From Microplitis mediator (Eukaryota > Arthropoda > Insecta > Hymenoptera > Braconidae): 64,000 nucleotides of DNA. Numbering within the stretch: position 1 is the first letter of the stretch; every line of letters begins with the position of its first letter. The translations under genes and the position numbers were made by a program. Shown here in pieces: positions 1 to 11,659 of this stretch. Where the stretch lies: NCBI RefSeq assembly GCF_029852145.1, contig NC_079974.1:372001-436000 (forward strand). Direction: 5' to 3'. Under the pieces are notes generated by a model. That model ran no database searches and was not told the origin of the DNA. It saw only the letters and a program-made list of their open reading frames with translations.

Positions 1-880
1 GATCATATATAGGAATATACACGGAAAAAAAATTCACGGATTTTTTACGATTTAACTATCGTAATTTTCATTATATAGTATTGTAACGCTGGACTATAAT
101 TTATCAATAATAATTTTTACAATAGACTATCGTAATTTTTGTTTTATAATTTATACTACTACCAGAAAGAAAAAATCAGATACTATAGAGTAAATTATAC
201 AAGTTGTGTTAACATAAATTCTAATACAACTATCGTAAAATGAATGAGTCGGTAATGTAGAATTTCTTTAAATATAAAATAATAATTAGAAGTCAATGGA
301 GTATAATATATTTTCTTAAGAAAGTAGAACTTATAATTGATAAAAAAGAAAAATTTATCATTTGGAATTTTTTTTTTTTTTTTTTAACAGTTAAATTGAG
401 AAGGAAAATACAATCTCGAAATAATAATAAAACATTTATTTAATATTTTTTCAAATATATTTTTTTGGTATACATAAAATTTATTATTACTTAATTTAAC
501 TTTATAAGTTATAATATCACATCAGATTCCAAAAGTATTATGTAGGTTTGTAATGAAGAAAGCACAGTTTTTTTTTTAATTTTTTATTTACAATTGTCCG
601 AAAAACATCATGAAAAATAACCTCTATTTCTGCACTACACTGTGGATAAAGATGATCGAAGAGTACTCACAACAATGTTTTCGAGCTCAAGGAGCTCCTT
701 TAGCTCGAAAACAGCGGGAAGTTTTAAGGCTGGCCCGTAGAGTCAACCAATAGACATTTTTTAAAAAATTATTTTGGCGACGCAGAGATTATCAGTTATG
801 CGAATAATTGAATTCTTAATCGAATTGGAATTTTTTAATTCAAAGAAAAAACGCTAGAGTTATTAATGACCCCACCCGCT
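1..880. other. AT-rich sequence without a gene
   Basis: No supported gene. Only short poly-T and AT-rich stretches, a solo CACGGAAAAAA end near 21-31, and at 655-745 a fragment of the dispersed AACTTCCCGC repeat family also seen at 27340-27430. Confidence 0.5.
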
Positions 881-883
881 TTA

Positions 884-948
884 ATAGGATTCGAAACCGG
901 GACCTTTCGTACGAGAGACCGACGACTAGGCTATGCGACCGACAGTGC
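884..948 (-). repeat. tRNA-like (SINE-type) module
   Basis: On the minus strand an A-box-like TAGCCTAGTCG and a B-box-like GGTTTCGAATCC stand at tRNA spacing. The cloverleaf is imperfect, so a tRNA-derived repeat is more likely than a working tRNA. Confidence 0.45.
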
Positions 949-1129
949 CAACGAAGTTTAGTTGTGCTGCGTAAGATTGAAATAATTTATTAACTTTCGA
1001 AAAAGCAAAATATAATCTTCAATATTCTATTAGTGATATCGAAAAAATTTTTTATTTTTTTTTTTGCACTACAACATCCTGTTTATAAGTAATTGTAATA
1101 GTCAGCTCAAATTTATTTGAAAAATCTGT

Positions 1130-1990
1130 ATGTTTATATGTCACCACACATGCCCGTATATTGCCGTGTATGGGCAACATGGGCATCTATGATTTATAAG
1201 ATTATTGTATAAAAACTTGTATAAAAACAGATAGTGCGCTATCAGATATGATACTACATAACTATGCACTATAAGTAAGCGAATAGTTCGAACTTACGAA
1301 TTATATATTTCGCATCGAATCAAGCTATTCATATATGAAAATCGTTCGAAACTTTTAGATGTTATGTGCACCCGAAATTTTTTAAAAATTATTTTTATCA
1401 TTAGTAATTGCCAAATTTTACTAAAAAGTAGCCCAGCTGATACCTCTTTCGTGAAATTTCAAAGATATCGAGCAACCTTCTATAATTTATATTTTGACCT
1501 TACATTTTAGCAATTCGATTTCCCATTTATATAATATGAAAAAATTTTTTTTCCGGTTTCTCGATTTTTTGGTGTTAAAAAATTCTTTTTGAAAAGAAAC
1601 AGTAGGAAGTTTTTTTAGGGCATGAAGTTTGCTACAAAAAAGTTTGTGGAAGCCAAGTGGGTACGACCAATAATACTCAAGTTACAGAGCTCGAAAGGTT
1701 GGCCTTAATTATAATTGGCATAAGATCGCCAAAAATTCAGAATTCATTAGTTTGACGCAACAAATTTAAACAAAATTTTTGTGTATAGCTCAGACATGCC
1801 CATGTATGAACTATATACGGCCATACATGATTAATTAACTGTGGGCATATATGATCATATACCCATGCAGGTGCTGCCAGAGTTGAACGATGGGGCCCTA
1901 CTTGGCCCAGCACTGGGGAACCTAGCTTTGGCACAACTATATTGGCCCATGCTTGGTTCAAGATTGGGTGCTCAGTCCTGGCCGTTACAA
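1130..1990. repeat. Mixed self-complementary arrays (CATATATGG and TTGGCCCA words)
   Basis: 1135-1190 and 1790-1865 hold CATGCCCGTATATGGGCA-type words like those at 25050-25370. 1281-1373 is a reverse-strand copy of the flanks of the 25626-26645 insertion. 1865-1950 is a reverse-strand copy of 44375-44440 (GTTCAACTCTGGCAGC). 1385-1780 shows nothing recognisable. Confidence 0.6.
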
Positions 1991-2313
1991 TTTGCCTTTC
2001 GATTATGTAAGATATTAGATAAGTTTCAAATATCGTGACAATGTTGCGCCTTAGTATATAATTATGGCTGCACACAGATTCTAAGGCAAGATTGATTCAT
2101 TGATTATTTACTTTGTATTTTTTTTTATGTAATAATTTTACATTGTTCTTAATTGATTTTGTGATGATAGCTTTCTGTATGCTCATGTCACCAGTGAATT
2201 GGAATTCCCGATGCAATTAAAATTTCTTACTCGATGCAATATAAAGCTGATTACGATTATATGGCTCATAGTTACCGTAATAATTCGAAGGTATTAACAG
2301 CTTACATGACAAT

Positions 2314-5300
2314 ATGATATTCCCAATCGCTATAGTTATTATCACTCAATGGTTTGGCATACAGGTAATTTATTTAATTATAACGTCAACTTTATATTCT
2401 AATTACATTTGTTCCTTATTTTCGCAGTAAATATATTGTCTTTAATATAACTTTTTAGGGATCCGTTCCTATAGTTTTCGAGGATGTCGTATTTCCGGTT
2501 TACAGTAAGGAATATTTCACAGAACCTGAAGCTTACATAACTGATGAGAATGCATTGGCTGTGAATTTCACGATAATTAAATTACTTCCGATTGAAGCTC
2601 AGGTAATTATTGATTCTTATTGTTATTACCCGGGAAAAAATGATTTTGCCTAACCATATACACGAAAAGATAGAGAGAGAACTGATTACTGCTCTGCGCA
2701 CACGGAAAGAATTTTTGTACACGGAAAAAAGCGCAGCTCAAAATTAGCTAATAATTATAGTCGTCAAATAAAAATTACTTTCCTAAGAGAAATTTACAAT
2801 CCCAAACCAAAAATTACTATTATCAATGGAAAATTACATTTTTTTGTTGATTCTTACAATCAGTATTGTAAATTTTACGATTTGTAAAAGTTATAATACA
2901 GATTAGCAAAAATTGAATAAAGAATGGTAATAATCCATAATTATTTTACAACGATCGTTCTGGAAATAACAATATTCAAAAATCTCTTTGATAATATTAC
3001 AATTCTTCGTTAAAAACATTTGTAAGTGTATAAATTGAATATTACAATTCATTAAAAATAAATTACTATAAAACTTATATTTCTTTTTATCTATTCCATA
3101 AAATTCAGTAGATAAAATAAAAAATATTAGTATAGAGTAGATAGTGATTTTCATTTGGAAACAACAGAAAAGTCACTCATGACTCAAGTTATGTTTACAT
3201 GAATTTCGCAAAAATTATTCATTTATATCCCGATTATTACAATTTGTAAGATTATTAATTTTATTTTATAACATTTTAAAACTATTACTGAAAACATTGT
3301 AAAAAGAACTCAGGTATTCTAAAAATTATAATATCAAATAAATTTTGTTAAAGTATTGCAGTTTTTAAAACATCGATAACGTGAATTGCTACTTAGCGGG
3401 TAAAAATTACTATTTGCCATTGTGACTTTTAATGCGTAAGATATAATATAGAGGTCATTGTATTTTATTTATATTTGGCATATACTTCGAGATATCGGAA
3501 GGGTACCTGTAGCCGAGTGGTTAGCATGCTTGCACTTAAACTGGAATATTCGGAAGGCGTAGGTTCGAATCCCACAGTGGTAAAAAAAAAAAAAGATGGT
3601 GGATTTTAAATTGGTATTGAGATATATACATAAATATATATACAGATAAATTCCGACTGTATGTATATATATATATATATATGTTGGAAAAAAAATTTAT
3701 TATTACACACAAGGAGACAATTTTTACTATCTGGATTAGTAAAAATTCAATAGCAGTCTCAGTGAAAGTTTTATTCTAAGATAGATTTTTTACTAAATCA
3801 AATGGTAAATTTTATTGAATGCTTTAGTTTTGTACTCTAAAACTGAAAGTAATTTTACTTATAATTTAGTAATTCATAGGATTAAGCGATTATAATTTTT
3901 ACTCATTCAAAAGGAAAATTTCCACATTATTGGACCGTTTCAAGTTTGTCTCGGCGAAATAGTAATTTTTATTTGAAAATTAACGAATATTACCAGATTT
4001 TTTTCTCCGTGTATGAACATTGCCATGTCGTTTATTTTAAAAATAATTCTAAATCGAGTAATTTTGAGCCATTACGACTCTTTACCTTTGACTTACGAAA
4101 TTTTACTCTCCCAGTGATTTTACTGAGATTTTCGATCAACAAGTAAGATCAGATTATATTAATTGTTGTAAATAGTTCAGATATAGTTATGTCTGGTCAG
4201 ATCTTACGAGATAAAGGGGAGCCTGGGGCACGAAGGCCCCCTCAAGCCAGTTTTTTCTTTTTGTGGCTTTAAACCACCAAATTCGTTTATTTTCCGACTA
4301 TTTTGGAAGAATCAGTCGAAATTTTTCAAAAAATCGAAAAAAAAAATTTTTTTTTCCCGGGACACAAAGGCCTCCTTCCTAAAAAATTATAAACAAATTT
4401 TTTTTTTATTTTCTGTCAAGTAATCACCTTTATAATGTTTTTATCATATTTTAGACCAAGAAAAAATCTTAGTCAAAAAAAAAATTTAAAACACAAAAAA
4501 AAAGTTTCAATTTTTTTTTTTCTTCGATTTTTTTTGACATTTTTTGGAAATTTTTTATTTTTTTTGTCATTTCTTTGCATTTGCTGAGTCAACAACGCAA
4601 AAATTTGAGAAAAGTCAAAAAAAAAAAATTTTTTCATTTTGATTATGATTACACAATTAAAGGAACAAAACTTGCTCCTTTAATTGTTTAGCAAAACTTT
4701 GATCAATGATTCCCAAAAAACGGTTCGATAGATCAATTTAAAAATTTACAGGGGTCTTGGGGGTACATTAAGCTAAAAAATTCCCTGGCAACATTATTTT
4801 TTTCATCGATATTTGCAGAGTAGCGGTTGATTTACTAAAAAACCAAAAAAAGTCATTTTTTTGTACTTACTTCTAATGGATGTTAAAAATAAAAAAAATT
4901 TTTTTTTTCAAATAATGATAACAGGGTCTTTTAGGGAATTTATTCAAGTTTTCACCGCCGTCCTTCAACTTTCTGTGCGTTCATTGGTACCTGAAATATC
5001 GATGATCAAAGCCAAAAGGATCATTTTCTGTTTGAAGGCTGATATCTCTGCGACAAATCGTCCTACGAGGTTAAAAAAAAAACCAAATTATAGCTGAATA
5101 AATTTTCTAAACAAACTATGCATTCGTTTAGTTGAAAGAATTTTTTCGCGGTCCGTGGGCTCTTCGGAAAAAAAAAAAAATTTTTTTAATTTTTTGTCTC
5201 GCGGCATTTTTCATGTTTGCGCAATAACCGGAGCTTTTAAAAAATTTTGAAAAAAATGCACCAAAACTAGAGATTTCAAGCTGTAAAATGCTTTTTTTCA

Positions 5301-8300
5301 AAATCTCGATACGATCATTTTTTTACCAAGGTCTTCCAAAAATCACTAAAAAATTTATAAAATTTTTCTGCTCCTTTAATTTTTTGCATTAGTGTATTTC
5401 GACTCGGATTATTTTAAGGCTAGACTATAGGTTGGTAATTAGATCTAGTGAGATGAGAACGGGCGCTGCTTGACAGCCAGGATATAACAATGGTATATTT
5501 TGTTATTTACGTGTTGCTTATATATTGGCAGTTTAAAAAACGTATTCTACCCGTTTATCTTTAAGTCCTAGGTGGCCAAAGTAATCAGATTTCAGTAATA
5601 TTTTGGAAACTTCCATCATCAACGAAAGTACTTCCAAAAAGACGTATTCTACGGTAGCATACCAAAACTATTCGGTAAAACTTTGGTAATTTTACCGTGA
5701 AAAATTTCTTACCAAGCTTAGCAATTTATGGTAGAATAACGTAATTTCCTGAAATTTTCACAGAACTTTTCGGTATTCTACCGCAATTTTACCGTGAAAA
5801 TGTGGTAGCTTATTGTGAAACTACGGTCGTTTGGTGTTTTTCCCATATTTTCGGTATTGTATCTATTTTAGGTCCACCAGTGAATTCTTTATAATTTTTC
5901 TTATTCTAAGCAAACTAAAAATTCCAAAATGTTTCGGAATTGTTCAGCTCACCTATGTATTTGAAAGTCTTACTTGATTTCACTATAATGCTGTGCTACG
6001 TTGATATTTTGAACAAATATAAGTTTAAAAACTTAAAACAATATTTGAATTGTCTTTATTTCGTGAGCTATTAATTCTAGATGTTAGACGATAAAAACTT
6101 TTTTCGAAAATAACCAAACTTCTATAATAGTAAGTTTAAAGCTCATAAATCAAAAAATTAATCCATTCATAATTTTCAGTATCATTCTGTATTATTAGCA
6201 GCATCAATGGGTGAATATGTTGTGAACACTGGAATCAAAATACAGATGGACTTGTGTGATATAATCGAGGAACCTATTTTATCGGCTGGTCTTTTTCGAG
6301 AATTAGGGTTTTCTGAAGACCATTGCCCACCTGAAATCGTAAGTTATAATTGACTATGAGAAATAGAGGAATTTAGAGGTGCTATAATGATTCGATAAAT
6401 TCTTATTATTTGTTATATAACAGTTTGGTGAACGGTACAAAATGTCATAATAGTATCTGATACCTTTTGCAGTAGTCAGTATCTTACCCCATTATATCGT
6501 GAAAAACACAAAAGCCATAGACGAGTAATATTAAGGTAGTTCCTGTATGAAACCACTTTTCGACAGAATCGGCTGAAATTTTTTTCATAGGTTTAGAATA
6601 GCTTTATTTTCGAATTCCTAAAATTTCATAATTTTTGACCGTTTAGATCGCGAGATATTTGAAGACAAAGTTCGCGATTTTGAGGGTCATGTCCCATTTA
6701 AAGCATGTAAAATGTCTGGTCTCTCCAACTATTTTTTATTATTTAAAAAAATTCTCTCGACAGAATTGGAAAAAAAAGTAGGAGAGTGTTGAAAAATGTT
6801 TTTAGAATAAGTTAACAAAATAAAAGTAGCACGTCACTGTTTTGTTATCGAGACATAATAATTTAAAAAAATAATTTTCAATCCATTTCCAACCTGCTCT
6901 CTTAACAAATTATAGTGATCTGGCAACGCCGTACGCAACGCTCTCTGAAATAGTGTAGAGTAAAAAGCGGGAAATTCAAATCTTTCACGGTTTTAGTAAA
7001 ATTCAGCTGTGTAACTAAAATATTAAAATCACTATTTAAATTAGTTATAAATAGAGAAACGATTAAATAAATAAATAAATATATTACTATTATTATAAAG
7101 CGCAATACTATTTGTATATACTGAGACCATAAACAAAAATACATCAATACTCAAAGCAACGTTGGCAGATCACTGAAACTAACAATATGTAATTGTATGT
7201 GTGAATGCCTGTGTGCCAAGGCTTTTAAATTTTTGTCTATAGTAAATACTCTGACTATACTATACCACGCTGGAACTACCTTAATCAGCCGAAAAACATA
7301 TTTCATCTGTAAAAAAATGCCATTCGGCAGCCGAAATGGAAGGTAGATTTCTCACTCGATCGATCGAATAATTTAATTTCGTTTATGCATATCTTATGAT
7401 ACATGTTAGTGTGTAGTCATGGTATGAAATTATATAGGCTCATTTTCTAAGAGTGAGGGTAAAAAAGAACAACGACTTACTTTCTCGGAGAACTTTAGAC
7501 AGTTAATTTGACAAAACATTATATAGATAATATACCAATATAACCTTTACGCAAATAAAGTGTTGCTATATTCATAATCTACAATGTTCATTTAATTTTT
7601 AGATCTAAAAATTTATATAATTCACACTCTTCATTACTAATTAATGACAATAGCAGTCTGTTATTTATTTAAATTAAATGAAATTCTAATTTTTTAAATC
7701 AATAATTATTAAGTTCAAATGTACATTTATTAATTTTGAACAAATATATATTTATCCTAAATCAATATATTTTTTGTGTCTAAGTAATATTTATTAGCGT
7801 TAATATAAAAATACTTTGCTTCAATATTTGGATTTGTTGGCACTATTAAATAATTTAGTTGTCTATTAAATAAATATTTTCTTAACTTTACCAAATGATT
7901 TTATTATCTTATAGAGAGAGAAATATTGACGTCAACTAAATTAAGTCTATTAAATCATTTATTAAAAATGACAAAATAGATCATGTTGACGTAATATAAT
8001 TTAGTTGTTCCAAATAATCTTTAGTTTAACAGAATTTAACAAAATGGATTTAATTGTCCGAAAAATAGTTTTTTCTCAGTTTAAGTGTATTGAAATTTCC
8101 TAAAAACAAAAATAAATGCTAATAAATTGCTTGAATCTCATTAGTGCATTTAGTGCCCTGAGTTAATTTAGTGTTCTCGGTGTTTAATTGTTTATATTGT
8201 CATGAGCGCAATACACTTTTTTCCTAGTAACAATGATGTAACTCGATAAAAAATATTTGGATACAATTATACGTACACGGAAAAAAATTTACTGTTGCTG

Positions 8301-10594
8301 CAACATGAATGCCTCCTGTTGCAGCAACAGTAAACTGTTTTCCGTGTATGCTTGAAGTAATATTTGTACTAATGAATTGATTAGGGCTTCACTCAAGATC
8401 GAGATTGTATTGGTCTTGTCTTGACCTCGTCTCGATTTGTCAAGACAAGACCAAGACGATATTATAGATCGCAATTCAAGACCAAGACCAATATCATTAA
8501 AAACATCTCGCTAAGTCTTGACAAGACATAAAAAAATAAGTATGAGTAGGGGAGGGTGGGGCAGAGTGGCCCCCATGGGGCAGAGCGGCCCCCCTGAAAT
8601 TTTGACCAAAAAAAAAAATTTTTTTTTTTTCGACTAATTACTATAAATCCGATATGTTTGCGCATTTTTACTCCTACGCATGACATTTGGGGCAAAATGG
8701 ACAAGCCCAAAATTTTGAAAAAGTGATTTTTTCATATTTTTATCGTCAAATTAAAAAAAAATTATTATAATTCCACATTTCTAGCCCTACGCATAACACC
8801 TGGGGCAAAATGGACCAGCCGAAACTTCCGAAAAAATTATTTTGTCATATTTTTCGGCCGTTTCTTTATGTAAGAGGCAAATTTGGTCACTAAAAATTTA
8901 TAAAAATTAAATTTTTTTTTTTAGTTGATAAATTTTTGAAATAAAGTAAAATTATAGAATTGATTTTTTTTTTTATTAAATAACAATTAGTAATTAAGGT
9001 AATCGAGAGTGAACGATTTTTTACGCTTTAACAATTTTTTTCGAGTAATATAAAACCAAAAATAGTTGTCAAGAGAAAGAAATACATTCTTAATGATGAA
9101 AACAATTAAAAAAAAAAAAAAAACGAAAAAAAAAATTTTTTTTATCACTTTTTGAAGGGGGGCCGCTCTGCCCCACAAAAATAAAAAAAAATTTTTCAAA
9201 ATTTTGGCAAAATGTCCATAAATTTGTTCGAAATAGGACAAAAGTAAAGTGATCTTATGGTTGAAAGCCACAAAAAATAATAATTGGCTTAAGGGGGCCG
9301 CTCTGCCCCACCCTCCCCTATATGAGAATTACTCGTAATCAGACTCCATGCTTTCAGAAAGATTATTAATTAATTATAATAATGTTTATTGGGTTAAAAA
9401 GTTAAAACATTTTAGAAGTACTTGAAGCGATCAAGTATATTTATATAAGATTTAAAAAATAATAAATTTTTCCTTTATTGAAAAAAAAATTCTCAACTGT
9501 GTGTTGTATTATGACTGATATTAAGAAAATTTCAGGTTATTCAAGACCAAGACGAGATCTTAACGAGACAATACAAGACAATATTATTAATAACTTATTT
9601 TTCGAAATCGATGCAAGACTTACATTTTGAAGTCAAGATCAAGACGAGATCAAAGCTTTCGAGATCAAGACAAGACTTTCCCAATCTTGTCTTGTCTCGG
9701 CTCGAGTGAAGCCCTAGAATTGATGTTTAAAATGATTTTTTTATTGAAGAAAAATTATTTGTCAGTCCTGCGGCTCGAGCCAGGATTATTCTGCAAATCA
9801 GTTGAAGCGTGTACCACTCCGTATATAATATTCATAATCATGACCATTTAAAAACATTCGGGCTAAAAAAACTAACTTTTATAAAGCCGAACTTAGACAT
9901 GAAACAACATATTCTTTGTGCATAATTGATATTAATGTAATTTTTTTCATTTAATCTTTGAATAAACAAAAAATTAAAGAGTTCAGTGTTAAATCAGCTG
10001 AACCTTTACGAAAAAATACTAATGAGTATTAATGAAAAACACTATCGGAAGACTAATGGTTTCATTTTTTTCGCACTAATTGTTTAATGTCTTTAGTCCA
10101 TCTTAAACCATTAGTGCTTAGAGTTATTGTTGCATTCAGTTTTATTAATCCAACAGTTAGTTTAACACTAATCACTTTCAATAGCGTTAAAAGATTCCTT
10201 AGTCGGAGTACTAATGATCACTATCGGACGCTTATCAACACTATTGAATTTTTAATAGTGATCAACAGTGTTTATTGTTTAGTTTTTCCGGTAATGAAAA
10301 CAAAGTTTGACTAAAAACATGAGAGATAATGAGATACGCGATACATTTTCAACTAAATCGTTATTTTGAATTCAGTATTGATTTTTGTTACTAATATCTA
10401 TGAATATCATTGTTAACTAATGTTTTAACCTTAATCCAAACACTTTTCAGGGTACTTATGGAACTGAAGGTTATATACTTCCAACAGATGGATTACCAGA
10501 TAATATCCCACCTAATCAATACGTGATGACTACAAGTATATTATACGAGGGAAAATCATTATTGATAATGCAAACATTTTTTAAAGTTCAATAA
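2314..10594 (+). CDS. ML/DUF1091-like secreted protein, copy A (4 exons)
   Basis: Exons are 2314-2364, 2459-2602, 6180-6338 and 10451-10594, joined at GT-AG introns that are all phase 0, giving 165 residues. Residues 1-17 (MIFPIAIVIITQWFGIQ) form a hydrophobic signal peptide that fills exon 1. The mature part has an N-glycosylation sequon (NFT, exon 2), a cysteine in MDLCD and a second in HCPP (exon 3), then G-x-Y and LPDNIPPNQY in exon 4. This C-to-CP spacing followed by a lP-x-x-(L/I)P-x-x-x-Y segment is the pattern of insect MD-2-related lipid-recognition/DUF1091 proteins; the family call is from motif pattern only. An AATAAA lies at 10664-10669. The second copy at 24471-38182 preserves every splice site and the whole reading frame, which strongly supports the model. 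The ligand and role are unknown. Confidence 0.72.
2720..4011. mobile_element. CACGGAAAAAA-ended TIR element, 1292 bp, TA target duplication
   Basis: It begins CACGGAAAAAA and ends TTTTTTCTCCGTG, flanked by TA at 2718-2719 and 4012-4013. The duplicate locus has a single TA at 24875-24876 with matching flanks (TTGTATGAACATTGCC), an empty site. The interior is rich in AGTAAAAATTACT-type self-complementary words on both sides of a tRNA-like sequence (3504-3582). It has no transposase. It lies in intron 2 of gene A. Confidence 0.85.
3504..3582 (+). repeat. tRNA-Leu-like module inside the 2720-4011 element
   Basis: AGCCGAGTGGTTAGC (A box), a CTTAAAC loop suggesting a Leu-UAA origin, a variable arm, and GGTTCGAATCCC (B box). 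The acceptor stem pairs only partly, and the module sits in a transposable element, so it is scored as tRNA-derived. Confidence 0.6.
4214..5385. mobile_element. GGGGAGC...GGGGCA-type element in intron 2 of copy A
   Basis: Absent from copy B, where the flank CTTACGAGATA continues differently. The left end AAAGGGGAGCCTGGGG recalls the other GGGG-ended elements; the right end (about 5372-5385, CTGCTCCTTTAA) is only roughly matched. The interior is poly-A/T rich with no ORF of note. Confidence 0.4.
6535..7280. mobile_element. TTAA-flanked TIR element (GGTAGTTCC ends)
   Basis: GGTAGTTCC at 6535 is mirrored by GGAACTACC ending at 7280, and TTAA flanks both sides (6531-6534 and 7281-7284). A TTAA duplication is typical of piggyBac and Kolobok elements; the superfamily cannot be settled without a transposase. 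It lies in intron 3 of copy A. Confidence 0.65.
7290..8270. other. Intron 3 of copy A, AT-rich, no gene
   Basis: Only 7430-7560 is recognisable, as it matches 33833-33960 in copy B. The rest is AT-rich with no supported feature. Confidence 0.5.
8276..8346. mobile_element. 71-bp hairpin element with CACGGAAAA ends and TA duplication
   Basis: TA|CACGGAAAA ... TTTTCCGTG|TA encloses an 18-bp perfect stem, TTTACTGTTGCTGCAACA, around an 11-base loop. It is the smallest member of the CAC-ended class. Confidence 0.75.
8382..9716. mobile_element. hAT-like element (TAGGGCTTCACTC ends) with CAAGAC/GTCTTG core
   Basis: The ends TAGGGCTTCACTC and GAGTGAAGCCCTA are mirrored and flanked by a perfect 8-bp duplication GAATTGAT (8374-8381 and 9717-9724). 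The core is a run of CAAGAC and GTCTTG words. It is split by the nested element at 8547-9320, so the host element is about 560 bp. Confidence 0.85.
8547..9320. mobile_element. TAGGGGAGGGTGGGGC-ended element, copy 1 (nested)
   Basis: The ends TAGGGGAGGGTGGGGC and GCCCCACCCTCCCCTA are mirrored and flanked by TATGAG at 8541-8546 and 9321-9326. The body matches 23156-23907 in reverse orientation along its whole length. There is no transposase. Confidence 0.8.
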
Positions 10595-10663
10595 GCCGTG
10601 GTTATTTTTGGACCGACACTATTATGATAATTACTTATTTTTTGCTGTGTAATTATGAATCTT

Positions 10664-10669
10664 AATAAA
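10664..10669 (+). terminator. Polyadenylation signal of copy A
   Basis: AATAAA 70 bases after the stop codon. The equivalent AATAAA in copy B is at 38261-38266. Confidence 0.6.
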
Positions 10670-10833
10670 AATAACCACTCTAATCGCATTTTTAAGCTTT
10701 ATTAATCCTGGGGTGAGATATCCTCATTAAATTTTATGTAATATTCCACGAAGATACTTGCGTAAGGAACATTAGGTCGAACTTTCTACAGAATCATTTA
10801 TTGGCAGACAGCCTCTCTTGGTAATGTGTGTAA

Positions 10834-11618
10834 TAGAGTGGTCCAAAAAAAAAAATTTTTTTTGGCAATCATTCCAAGAGCTTCTCTAAGGTATAAAAAG
10901 AATTCCCTCCAAAGCGCAGCTTGATATCTCAATTCTTCAAGAAGCTCATTACATTTATATTTTCCCATTTAAATAACACGTAAAAAATTTTTTTTTACGT
11001 TTTCATCCGGTAAAACGACGAAAAATTTTTTTTTATATATTTTCCATCAATTATTCTTGTAGAAAATTTAATTCTCTAAAAAAAAGTATTGAATAAGTTT
11101 TTTCGTTATCCTAACGGTTAAAAAGTTATTGGGCTTTAAATATTCGCAATAAAAGAAAATTTAATTAGATATGAAGAAAATTAAATTCAGTATCCATCCG
11201 CAAGTACTAGCTTTAATTGAAAAATATAATTAATTTGGAAGAAAAGGTGAAGAGCAGAAAAAATATCTGTTACAAATAATTGCTGATGATAGGAAAAAAT
11301 ATCCAAATTGTAATAAGAAAAATTATTCTTGATTATATAAACGATTATTGAATTATGTGATTATTATAAACAGTTTAGAGTATTAGAGTTTAGAGTAGAA
11401 CATTCAGATAAAAATTTTTTTCGTAGTTTTACCGGATGAAATCGTAAAAAAAATTTTTTTACGTGTTATTTAAATGGGAAAATATAAATGTATTGAGCTT
11501 CTTGAAGAATTGAGATATCAAGCTGCACTTTGAAGGGAATTTTTTTATACCTTAGAGAAGCTTTTGAGATAAAAGCCCTTGAAAAAAAAAAAACAATGTT
11601 TTTTTTTGGACCACTATA
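10834..11618. mobile_element. hAT-like fold-back element, 785 bp palindrome
   Basis: TAGAGTGGTCC ... GGACCACTATA with an 8-bp duplication GTGTGTAA/GTGTGTTA (10826-10833, 11619-11626), fitting the hAT pattern nTnnnnAn. The two halves are long inverted copies (TCTTCAAGAAGCTCA near both sides). Copy B has the uninterrupted site GTGTGTAATCAAC near 38410-38425. Confidence 0.88.
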
Positions 11619-11659
11619 GTGTGTTATCAACATTAGTATAGTCATTTTATTGATGTTTT

